Source: Pseudomonas triticicola (lineage in GTDB: Bacteria > Pseudomonadota > Gammaproteobacteria > Pseudomonadales > Pseudomonadaceae). From it: DNA of 64,000 bases. The position numbers were made by a program, and so were the translations under genes. Below the pieces are notes generated by a model. The model worked only from the letters and a program-made list of their open reading frames with translations. It had not been told where the DNA came from and ran no database searches. The stretch covers positions 4,675,501-4,739,500 of the forward strand of contig NZ_JAHSTX010000001.1 of NCBI RefSeq assembly GCF_019145375.1, in the 5' to 3' direction. Below are positions 8,687 to 15,173 of this stretch, one piece after another (positions within the stretch are counted from its first letter, which is position 1; every line of letters begins with the position of its first letter).

Positions 8687-8961
8687 GTCTGACCGTCCTC
8701 GAGCGCACGGCGCTCATCGAAAGCATTCAGCAATCATTGGCCGAAGGCACTCTGGAAATCGGTGACGCCGTGCGCCGTTTACGGGTCGAAGTCACCGGTC
8801 TGCATCAGTCCCAGTTCGCGAAGATGTGCAAGATTTCAGTGCGCACGCTGGTGCATATCGAACATGGCGAAGGCAATCAGACCCTGAAGTCGCTGAACGC
8901 GGTGTTCCGCCCATTCGGCATGAAAATGGGCGTTGTGCGAATACGCCGGGACAACGCTTGA
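8683..8961 (+). CDS. hipB: HipB-like XRE helix-turn-helix antitoxin/repressor
   Basis: A 92-residue protein whose ATG overlaps the hipA stop (ATGA), so the two are translationally coupled. A Cro/C1-type helix-turn-helix covers about residues 40-70 (LHQSQFAKMCKISVRTLVHI, then EHGEGNQTLKSLNAVFRPFG). The N-terminal 40 residues are helical. It is expected to bind HipA and the operator array at 7185-7325, repressing its own operon. The C-terminus is basic and short and lacks the long tail of some HipB proteins. Family membership is clear; partner and operator are inferred from position. Confidence 0.82.
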   Translation: MSLTVLERTALIESIQQSLAEGTLEIGDAVRRLRVEVTGLHQSQFAKMCKISVRTLVHIEHGEGNQTLKSLNAVFRPFGMKMGVVRIRRDNA

Positions 8962-8976
8962 TACCTTCGCGGCTGT

Positions 8977-9813
8977 TTAGCCACGCCGCACATACGCCTT
9001 GCCGTAATGCCGCTCCATCCGTGCCTGAATCAGCTCCAGCCCGATCGACATCAGCCAGTAGATGATCGCCGCCGTGGTGAGCATTTCGATGTAGCGATAG
9101 CTCGAGCGCCCGTATGACTGGGCGAGAAACATCACTTCCCAGACGCCCATTACCGAGATCAGCGACGAGTCCTTGAGCATCGAGATGAACTGGTTGGTGG
9201 TCGGCGGGATGATGGTGCGCATGGCCTGGGGCAGGGTGATGCGCCAGAAGATCACGCTTTCGCGCAGGCCCAGCGCCAGGGATGCTTCGCGTTGGCCGTG
9301 ATCGACGCCGAGAATCCCGGCGCGGAAGATTTCGCTCAGGTAGGCGCCGTAATTCAGCGACAGGGCAATGATGCCGGCAACGATGGCGCCGGGCACGATG
9401 CCCAGTTGCGGCAGGCCGAGGTAGATCAGCAGGATTTGGATCAGCAGTGGCGTGCCACGGAAGAACGAGGTGTAGAAACTGGCGATGCCAAATGCCACGG
9501 CGCTGTTCGACAGGCGCGCCAGCGCGGTGATGAAACCCAGCAGCGACGAGGCGATGATCGAGCAGGCGCAGAGAAACAGGGTCAGCGCTGCGCCTTGCAG
9601 GAAGCCGTTAGGCGCCAGCTTCAGGCCAACGAGGTTGGGCAGCTTGTCGAGGATGATCGCGAGCTTCAGGTCGAAGCTGAGGAAGAATCCGGCGAACAGG
9701 CAGAACAGCGCCGCCCACGTCAGGTACAGGCGCGTGCGGAAACCAAAGAGCTTTTGCAGGCGTGTTTCAGCCACCGGTTGCGGTGGCTGTGGCGGGGTCG
9801 GAAAGGAAGTCAT
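8977..9813 (-). CDS. amino-acid ABC transporter permease
   Basis: A 278-residue inner-membrane permease of the polar amino-acid (HisM/GlnP) type. After about 30 cytoplasmic residues rich in Pro comes an early membrane helix, then the core with the EAA loop (GQREASLALGL...LPQAMRTIIPP). The start is ATG at 9813, overlapping the stop of the binding-protein gene by 4 bp. No ATPase gene accompanies the pair in this window. The next gene, hipB, is convergent and ends 15 bp away, so the ATPase must be supplied from elsewhere. The divergent homocysteine methyltransferase suggests a sulfur amino acid or related substrate, but this is inference. Confidence 0.88.
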   Translation of the reverse strand: MTSFPTPPQPPQPVAETRLQKLFGFRTRLYLTWAALFCLFAGFFLSFDLKLAIILDKLPNLVGLKLAPNGFLQGAALTLFLCACSIIASSLLGFITALARLSNSAVAFGIASFYTSFFRGTPLLIQILLIYLGLPQLGIVPGAIVAGIIALSLNYGAYLSEIFRAGILGVDHGQREASLALGLRESVIFWRITLPQAMRTIIPPTTNQFISMLKDSSLISVMGVWEVMFLAQSYGRSSYRYIEMLTTAAIIYWLMSIGLELIQARMERHYGKAYVRRG

Positions 9814-10628
9814 TGGCTGATATCGGCGCCGATCCATTTTTGCGACAGCTTGCTCAGGGTGCCGTCCTGTTTCAGTTGTGCGAACACCTCGCGTACCTTG
9901 GCGTCCCACTGCGGGTCACCCTTTTCGATGGCCACGGAGTTGGGTTCCGAGTACAGCGGTTCGCCGGCCAGTTTGAAGCGCTGGTCCTGGTTCAGGCGCG
10001 GCTGCGCGGTGACCAGATTGGTGAGGATCGCATCCAGGCGCACGCCGGCGCCCAGGCCCAGATCCTGGAAGGCGACGTTGTCGGTGTCGTACGGAGCGAT
10101 CTGCACATCCTCGAACGGATACTGCAACTGCGAATCCTCGGCGCCTTCGATGACCAGGTTCTTGTTCAGATAACTTTCGTAGCTGGAGGCGCTGGTCAGG
10201 CCGACCTTTTTGCCGCTCAGGTCCTTGGCGCTGTGGATGCGCTCGTCCTTGGCATTGACCACGATTACCGCTGGCGAGGCGTAGTACTCGACCGGGAAGT
10301 CGAACACTTCTGCGCGGGCCTTGCTCGGGGTCATCGAGCAGATGCAGATGTCGTAGCGCCCGCTCCAGCGGCCGGCGGCGATCACGTCCCAGGACGGCGT
10401 TTCGAGACGCAGTTTGACGCCAAGCTTGTCCGCCACCGCTTTGGCAACGTCTACATCGAAACCGTCGAGTTGATTCTGCTCATTGAGAAACGAGAAGGGC
10501 GGATAGCTTTCCATGAGCACGCCGACCAGCTCTTTTTTCTGCTCGACGCGGTCCAGCGTCGCGCCGCCGAAGGCTTGGGTGGAGGCCAGAATGGTCAGGC
10601 CCAGGGCCAATAGCGGTTGGAGTTTCAC
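9810..10628 (-). CDS. periplasmic amino-acid binding protein of an ABC transporter
   Basis: A 272-residue family 3 solute-binding protein. It has a signal peptide (MKLQPLLALGLTILASTQAFG) and two lobes. The ligand-pocket pattern YPPFSFLNEQNQLDGFDVDV is followed by a mid-protein CSMTPSKARAEVFDF hinge. It delivers an amino acid to the permease, whose start codon overlaps this stop. The substrate cannot be told from the sequence. It is divergent from a homocysteine S-methyltransferase gene with about 110 bp between them, which may hold a shared control region. Confidence 0.87.
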   Translation of the reverse strand: MKLQPLLALGLTILASTQAFGGATLDRVEQKKELVGVLMESYPPFSFLNEQNQLDGFDVDVAKAVADKLGVKLRLETPSWDVIAAGRWSGRYDICICSMTPSKARAEVFDFPVEYYASPAVIVVNAKDERIHSAKDLSGKKVGLTSASSYESYLNKNLVIEGAEDSQLQYPFEDVQIAPYDTDNVAFQDLGLGAGVRLDAILTNLVTAQPRLNQDQRFKLAGEPLYSEPNSVAIEKGDPQWDAKVREVFAQLKQDGTLSKLSQKWIGADISQ

Positions 10629-10741
10629 AGTCGCTTCCTGTTGAAAAAAGAGGTTGTTATTAACTGAGTGGTGCGTATTAAATAGTTATAAGAACGACTC
10701 TGATAGTGAGTTATTTTCATAAGCATATGAGTGAAAAGCAT

Positions 10742-11644
10742 ATGGGCGCAGCGAACAGGGTTATTCTCGACGGCGGCATGGGACGCGAGTTGCAACGCGC
10801 CGGCGCGCCGTTTCGCCAACCGGAGTGGTCGGCACTGGCGCTGAGTGAAGCGCCGCAGGCGGTCGAGGCGGTGCATGCCGCTTACATCAACAGCGGCGCG
10901 GACGTGATCACCAGCAACAGTTACGCGGTGGTGCCGTTTCACATTGGCGAAGCGCGCTTTGCGGCTGAAGGCCAGGCGCTTGCGGCACTGGCGGGGGAGT
11001 TGGCGCGGCGGGCGGTGCAGGCATCCGGCAAGTCAGTGCGTGTTGCCGGTTCGTTGCCGCCGCTGTTTGGTTCGTATCGTCCGGATCTGTTCGAAGCGGA
11101 TCGCGTGAGCGAGCTGCTGACGCCGCTGATCAATGGGCTGGCCTCGCATGTTGATCTGTGGCTGGCGGAAACCCAGAGTTCGATTATCGAGGCGCGGGCC
11201 ATTCACGCCGGGTTGCCGAAGGACGGCAAACCGTTCTGGCTGTCGTTCACCCTCAAGGATGAAGACACCGATGAAGTGCCACGCCTGCGCTCCGGTGAGC
11301 CGGTAGCCGAAGCGGCTGCGCTGGCGGCTGAACTCGGCGTCGAGACCCTGCTGTTCAACTGCAGTCAGCCCGAAGTGATTGGCGCGGCCATCGACGCGAC
11401 GCGCGCAACCTTTGAGCGTCTCGGCGTCACGATCAATATCGGCGCGTATGCCAACGCGTTTCCTCCGCAACCGAAAGAAGCCACGGCCAACGACGGGCTC
11501 GACCCGTTGCGTGACGATCTCGATCCGCCGGGGTATCTGCACTGGGCGCTGGACTGGCAACAGCGCGGCGCCAGTCATCTGGGTGGTTGCTGCGGGATCG
11601 GGCCAGAGCACATTGCGGTGCTGGCGCAGAAGCTGCGTCGTTAA
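10742..11644 (+). CDS. mmuM: homocysteine S-methyltransferase family protein
   Basis: A 300-residue zinc-dependent methyltransferase of the MmuM/BHMT type, making methionine from homocysteine with S-methylmethionine or a similar donor. The N-terminal VILDGGMGRELQRAGAPF is the family's barrel start. Zinc ligands are the Cys in LFNCSQPE and the pair in GGCCGIGPEH. In-frame ATGs exist at 10727 and 10742, with a GTG at 10706. The 10742 ATG is chosen because a GAGTGA site precedes it at normal distance and it matches the family's short N-terminus. Its divergent neighbours are an ABC binding protein and permease. Confidence 0.83.
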   Translation: MGAANRVILDGGMGRELQRAGAPFRQPEWSALALSEAPQAVEAVHAAYINSGADVITSNSYAVVPFHIGEARFAAEGQALAALAGELARRAVQASGKSVRVAGSLPPLFGSYRPDLFEADRVSELLTPLINGLASHVDLWLAETQSSIIEARAIHAGLPKDGKPFWLSFTLKDEDTDEVPRLRSGEPVAEAAALAAELGVETLLFNCSQPEVIGAAIDATRATFERLGVTINIGAYANAFPPQPKEATANDGLDPLRDDLDPPGYLHWALDWQQRGASHLGGCCGIGPEHIAVLAQKLRR

Positions 11645-11661
11645 GCCAGACTTCGCCAATT

Positions 11662-11749
11662 GTGGGAGCGAGCCTGCTCGCGAAAGCGGTCAGTCAGTCA
11701 ATATTTTCTGTGACTGACACACCGCCTTCGCGAGCAGGCTTGCTCCCAC
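11662..11749. repeat. REP pair (type A, copy 2)
   Basis: Same REP doublet as at 4653-4740, with one changed base in the right arm (AGGCTTGC). It occupies the gap between convergent mmuM and a GNAT gene. Confidence 0.9.
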
Positions 11750-11764
11750 AGGGCTTTGTGACGA

Positions 11765-12436
11765 TCAGCTACGGCACTCGGCCAAGCCTTTCACCTGTCC
11801 ACCAGGCGTCTGGTTTTCAGCGCTCAGCCAGCGCTCGAACCCAGCACCAATCGCTGGCCATTCCCCATCCAGAATCGAATACCACGCGGTGTCGCGGTTC
11901 TGCCCCTTGACCACCATGTGCTGGCGAAACACGCCTTCGAAACTGAAGCCCAGACGCTCGGCCGCATATTTGGAGCGGGCGTTGCCGTTGTTGCACTTCC
12001 ACTCCAGGCGCCGGTAACCCAGCTCGAACGAGTACTTGGCCAGCAGGTACACCGCCTCGGTGCTTTTCGGCGAGCGCTGCATTGGCGCGCCAAAAGTGAC
12101 GTGGCCGATTTCGATGCGGCCCTGCGCCGGGACGATCGACATCAGGCTGAGGATGCCTTGCACCTGACCAGTCGCGCGGTCGATGACGCTGAAGAAATAC
12201 GGGTCGCTGTTGGCCGCATGATTGTTCAGCCAGTCGTTGAACGCGCTGCGCTCGCGAAACGGACCGTAAGGCAAGTAATCCCAGAGCTTCGGATCGGCAC
12301 CCGGCCCTTCGAGGGCGGCGTACAGTTGCTCGGCATGGCGCGCCGGGTCGAGTTTTTCCAGGCGGATGAAACGACCTTCGAGCAAGGTGGCGGAGGGGGC
12401 GGGGACGCCTTTCCAGTCAGCGAGTGAAGCGGTCAT
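11765..12436 (-). CDS. GNAT acetyltransferase, RimJ/RimL type
   Basis: A 223-residue N-acetyltransferase. An N-terminal strand-helix region (LEGRFIRLEKLDPARHAEQL) precedes the acetyl-CoA fold. RIEIGHVTF and SPKSTEAVYLLAKY mark the binding core, and NARSKYAAERLGFSFEGVFR is the typical RimJ/L closing motif. It is the third gene of a minus-strand set (PaiB-like, GNAT, GNAT) with 10-12 bp gaps. The acceptor is unknown; the PaiB-like neighbour makes a small amine plausible. Confidence 0.85.
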   Translation of the reverse strand: MTASLADWKGVPAPSATLLEGRFIRLEKLDPARHAEQLYAALEGPGADPKLWDYLPYGPFRERSAFNDWLNNHAANSDPYFFSVIDRATGQVQGILSLMSIVPAQGRIEIGHVTFGAPMQRSPKSTEAVYLLAKYSFELGYRRLEWKCNNGNARSKYAAERLGFSFEGVFRQHMVVKGQNRDTAWYSILDGEWPAIGAGFERWLSAENQTPGGQVKGLAECRS

Positions 12437-12448
12437 GTGCGCGTCTCC

Positions 12449-12895
12449 TTAAAGGGCTTTACGAAACTGGATGAAGCCCGGACGTTCGGCAATGCGCTCG
12501 TAGAGCTGGATCGCCGTTGCATTGGTTTCGTGGGTCAGCCAGTGGACTTTGCAGCAACCATCAGCCTTGGCGGCAGCGTAGACATGCTCGATCAACAGCC
12601 GACCGACACCGGTGCCACGGGACTCGGGCAGCACCAGCAAATCCTGCAGATAGCAGGAATTTTCGATGCTCCAGTTCGAGCGATGATAGATGTAATGCAC
12701 CATGCCCAGCGCTTTGCCTTCAGCCCAGGCGAGGGCGGCGTGGGTCGGTTCATTCGGGTCGAGAAAGCGCTGCCAGGTGCTTTGGGTGACGGCGCCCGGC
12801 AGTTCCGTGTTGTAGAAGCGCAGGTACGCCTGCCACAGCGGCAGCCAAGCGGCGTGGTCATTGGCGCTGACCTGGCGAATGTCGATCTGGGTCAT
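12449..12895 (-). CDS. small GNAT acetyltransferase
   Basis: A 148-residue single-domain GNAT protein. LPGAV..., a central HYIYHRSNWSIENSCYLQDL strand pair and the acetyl-CoA loop PESRGTGVGRLLIEHV (Q/RxxGxG/A pattern) are visible, followed by THETNATAIQLYERI. It lies 12 bp before the second GNAT gene and 10 bp after the PaiB-like gene, so the three are probably one operon. In Bacillus the PaiA/PaiB pair is likewise a GNAT plus an FMN-binding protein, and PaiA acetylates spermidine. Whether this enzyme does so is untested. Confidence 0.85.
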   Translation of the reverse strand: MTQIDIRQVSANDHAAWLPLWQAYLRFYNTELPGAVTQSTWQRFLDPNEPTHAALAWAEGKALGMVHYIYHRSNWSIENSCYLQDLLVLPESRGTGVGRLLIEHVYAAAKADGCCKVHWLTHETNATAIQLYERIAERPGFIQFRKAL

Positions 12896-12905
12896 GGGTA
12901 GATCC

Positions 12906-13529
12906 TTAGCGCATCAGGCTGGCAAGGGTTTGGTCGTTGGCGTCGGGGCTTGCGGCGAGGCCTTCGCGCACCCCGGCGATATCTTCGGCGCTACGGTTCT
13001 GGCTGAGCTTGCGTTTGCCTTCGAGGCGGTCGATGGGAATGGCAAACCCGACGATGGCCTTGAGCATGGCGTCGATGTATTCAGCTGGCGCGTCGTCCAC
13101 CGACCACGGCTGCGCGCGGCCCGCTTCGTGGCGGTCGGTGAGGGTGCTGACGATGTCGAGCAACCGGCCGCCATCGCTGAAGGTCTCGGCCTGGCCGTAG
13201 GCGTGCACGGCGATGTAGTTCCAGGTCGGCACGACCTTGCCGTGCTCGGCTTTGCTCGGATAGAAGCCCGGGCTGACGTAGGCGTCCGGGCCGGCGAAGA
13301 TCAACATCGCCTCGGCGCCGTCCCGCAGGTCCTTCCACTGCGGATTGGCCTTGGCCAGATGGCCGTAGAGCGTGCCGTATTCACCCTGTTCGCGATGCAG
13401 CAGCACCGGCACGTGGCTGGCTTGCAATCCGCTGTCACCGTGGCTGACCAGAATGGCCAGGCGCGTGGCGAGGATCAGTTCGTGCAGTTGGGACAAGTCT
13501 TCGATGGCAAAGGCGCGTGGCGTGTACAT
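12906..13529 (-). CDS. PaiB-like FMN-binding negative regulator protein
   Basis: A 207-residue protein of the FMN-binding split-barrel (PaiB) family. MYTPRAFAIEDLSQLHELI, SHVPVLL, KANPQWKD, PDAYVSPGFYPSK and VPTWNYIAVHAYG are the characteristic blocks. The frame is open much further upstream, but ATG at 13529 gives the family's normal start and length. It heads a three-gene set with two acetyltransferases and is divergent from a MocR-type regulator 93 bp away. In Bacillus PaiB is described as a repressor of protease and sporulation genes; in most bacteria its role is open. Confidence 0.87.
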   Translation of the reverse strand: MYTPRAFAIEDLSQLHELILATRLAILVSHGDSGLQASHVPVLLHREQGEYGTLYGHLAKANPQWKDLRDGAEAMLIFAGPDAYVSPGFYPSKAEHGKVVPTWNYIAVHAYGQAETFSDGGRLLDIVSTLTDRHEAGRAQPWSVDDAPAEYIDAMLKAIVGFAIPIDRLEGKRKLSQNRSAEDIAGVREGLAASPDANDQTLASLMR

Positions 13530-13571
13530 GGACAGATTTTCCTTGGCGAATGCCTGCATCCTAGGCAGGCT

Positions 13572-13618
13572 ATTGGTCCGTTGTAAGAGCCATTGCTGAG
13601 CCATTTCATAGGTCCATT
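13572..13618. promoter_or_regulatory. direct repeats, candidate MocR operator
   Basis: ATTGGTCCGTT at 13572-13582 and ATAGGTCCATT at 13608-13618 are 11-bp direct repeats (9 of 11 identical) with a 36-bp period. They lie in the 93-bp region between the PaiB-like and MocR genes. MocR/PdxR-type regulators typically bind paired direct repeats in such divergent regions. The second copy ends five bases before the MocR ATG, which fits autorepression. Confidence 0.55.
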
Positions 13619-13622
13619 CGCC

Positions 13623-15173
13623 ATGCCTGATCTGCCACCCTTGTCGATGCCTTTCAATCCGGCCGGTATCGAGCTTGATCGCCGCCAAGGTCTGAGTCGC
13701 CAGCTCTATCAGTCTTTGCGCCTGCGGGTGCTGGATGGGCGTCTGGCCAGTGGCACGCGATTGCCGGCCAGCCGAGACCTGGCCTCGGCGCTGGGCATTT
13801 CCCGCAACAGCGTGGTGCGCGCCTACGATCAGTTGTATGCCGAGGGCTTTATCGAAGGACGCGTCGGCGACGGTACTTACGTGGCGCAATTGGCTCAGGC
13901 ATCCACGCCTGAGAAAAAACTATCCACAAATTCATCCACAGGCTTGTCAACAGGCTTACCCACAGCTTTATCCACAAATTGGCTGGATTTACCTGTGAAT
14001 CCATCCAGCAAAGTTATCCAAGGCGACGGATTTGCCCGCATTGAAAAGCATCATTTGCCGCGACCACCGAGCGGTCCGCCGCGCGCTTTTCGGGTGGGAG
14101 TGCCGGCGTTCGATCTGTTTCCGTTCGAGGTCTGGGCCAAGCTCAACGCGGCTTTCTGGCGCAAACCGGATCTACAGCAGTTGTGTTACGGCGACCCGGC
14201 CGGGGACGCGCGGCTGCGCGGCATGATTGCTGCGTATTTGCGCAGTTCGCGCGGCATGCAGTGCACGGCTGAGCAAATTGTGATCACCAGTGGCGCGCAG
14301 CAGGGCATCAGCCTTTGTGCACAGCTGCTGGTCGAGCCAGGGGACGGCGTGGCGATCGAAAATCCGGGCTATCGCGCCGCCGGACACGCCTTCGCTGTAG
14401 CGGGGGCGAAATTGCATGGGGTGGCGGTGGACAGCGACGGCATCGATTGCAGCGCCATGGCTCAGCTCAATGACTGTCGGGTGGCTTACGTCACGCCTTC
14501 TCATCAGTACCCGACCGGCGTGGTGATGAGTCTGGCCCGGCGTCTGGAATTGCTCGCCTGGGCCGAGCGTGTCGGCGGCTGGATCGTCGAGGATGATTAC
14601 GACGGCGAGTACCGCTACACCGGCGCACCGCTGGCGCCGTTGGCGGCACTTGATCGTCAGGGGCGTGTGCTCTACGTCGGTACGTTCGGCAAGGTCGCTT
14701 TTCCGGCGTTGCGCCTTGGTTATCTGGTGCTGCCGCCCGCGCTGGTCGAGGCGTTCGCGCAACGCCGCGCCGTCGATGTGCGGCATTCGGAGGTCAGCAC
14801 GCAAGCGGTGATGGCCGAATTCATGGCCGCCGGGCATTTCCAGCGGCATATCCGCCGCATGCGCCGGGCTGCGCTGAGCCGACGCAACTGCCTGCTCGAA
14901 GGCTGGCCGACGGTCGCCGGCGTCGGTCAACTGCCCGCCGTGCCGGCCGGGCTGCACCTGACCGTCGCCGTGGACAGCATCGAGCGCGAGCAGCAATTGA
15001 TCGCTCAGGCCGCTGATGTCGATGTTGAAATCAACGGCCTGAGCAGCTACTGGCTCCCCGATTCGACTACGCCCATGGATAAGCGCGCCGGCCTGGTGCT
15101 GGGTTTCGCTGCTGTACCAGAGCTTGCGATCAAAGCGGCGTTGTCGCGGCTGCGGCAGGCTTGGCGAGGTTGA
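13623..15173 (+). CDS. MocR/PdxR-type regulator (GntR HTH fused to aminotransferase domain)
   Basis: A 516-residue regulator. An N-terminal GntR winged helix (LYQSLRLRVLDGRLASGTRL, then PASRDLASALGISRNSVVRA) is joined by a Ser/Thr-rich linker to a fold-type I aminotransferase domain that binds PLP. IVEDDYDGEYRYTG and YVGTFGKVAFPALRLGY are the conserved cofactor blocks, the latter holding the PLP lysine. The linker DNA holds a 12-bp tandem repeat (13920-13976). The ATG at 13623 is chosen over an upstream TTG at 13593. Its divergent partner operon is PaiB-GNAT-GNAT, the likely target. The last 44 bp overlap the convergent DUF6543 gene. Confidence 0.88.
   Translation: MPDLPPLSMPFNPAGIELDRRQGLSRQLYQSLRLRVLDGRLASGTRLPASRDLASALGISRNSVVRAYDQLYAEGFIEGRVGDGTYVAQLAQASTPEKKLSTNSSTGLSTGLPTALSTNWLDLPVNPSSKVIQGDGFARIEKHHLPRPPSGPPRAFRVGVPAFDLFPFEVWAKLNAAFWRKPDLQQLCYGDPAGDARLRGMIAAYLRSSRGMQCTAEQIVITSGAQQGISLCAQLLVEPGDGVAIENPGYRAAGHAFAVAGAKLHGVAVDSDGIDCSAMAQLNDCRVAYVTPSHQYPTGVVMSLARRLELLAWAERVGGWIVEDDYDGEYRYTGAPLAPLAALDRQGRVLYVGTFGKVAFPALRLGYLVLPPALVEAFAQRRAVDVRHSEVSTQAVMAEFMAAGHFQRHIRRMRRAALSRRNCLLEGWPTVAGVGQLPAVPAGLHLTVAVDSIEREQQLIAQAADVDVEINGLSSYWLPDSTTPMDKRAGLVLGFAAVPELAIKAALSRLRQAWRG
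13920..13976 (+). repeat. 12-bp tandem repeat with DnaA-box-like units inside the MocR linker
   Basis: Five 9-mers follow one another: CTATCCACA (13920), TCATCCACA (13932), TTGTCAACA (13945), TTACCCACA (13956) and TTATCCACA (13968). Starts are 11-13 bp apart. The last is a perfect DnaA-box consensus and the others differ by one or two bases. In protein they encode LSTN/SSTG/LSTG/LPTA/LSTN. TTA and CTA leucine codons are rare in this genome style, so the DNA rather than only the protein may be under selection. Confidence 0.6.

Noticed and set aside
13920..13976. DnaA-box-like cluster as a replication origin
   Set aside because: It lies inside a coding region, with no A/T-rich unwinding element and no dnaA or similar gene nearby.
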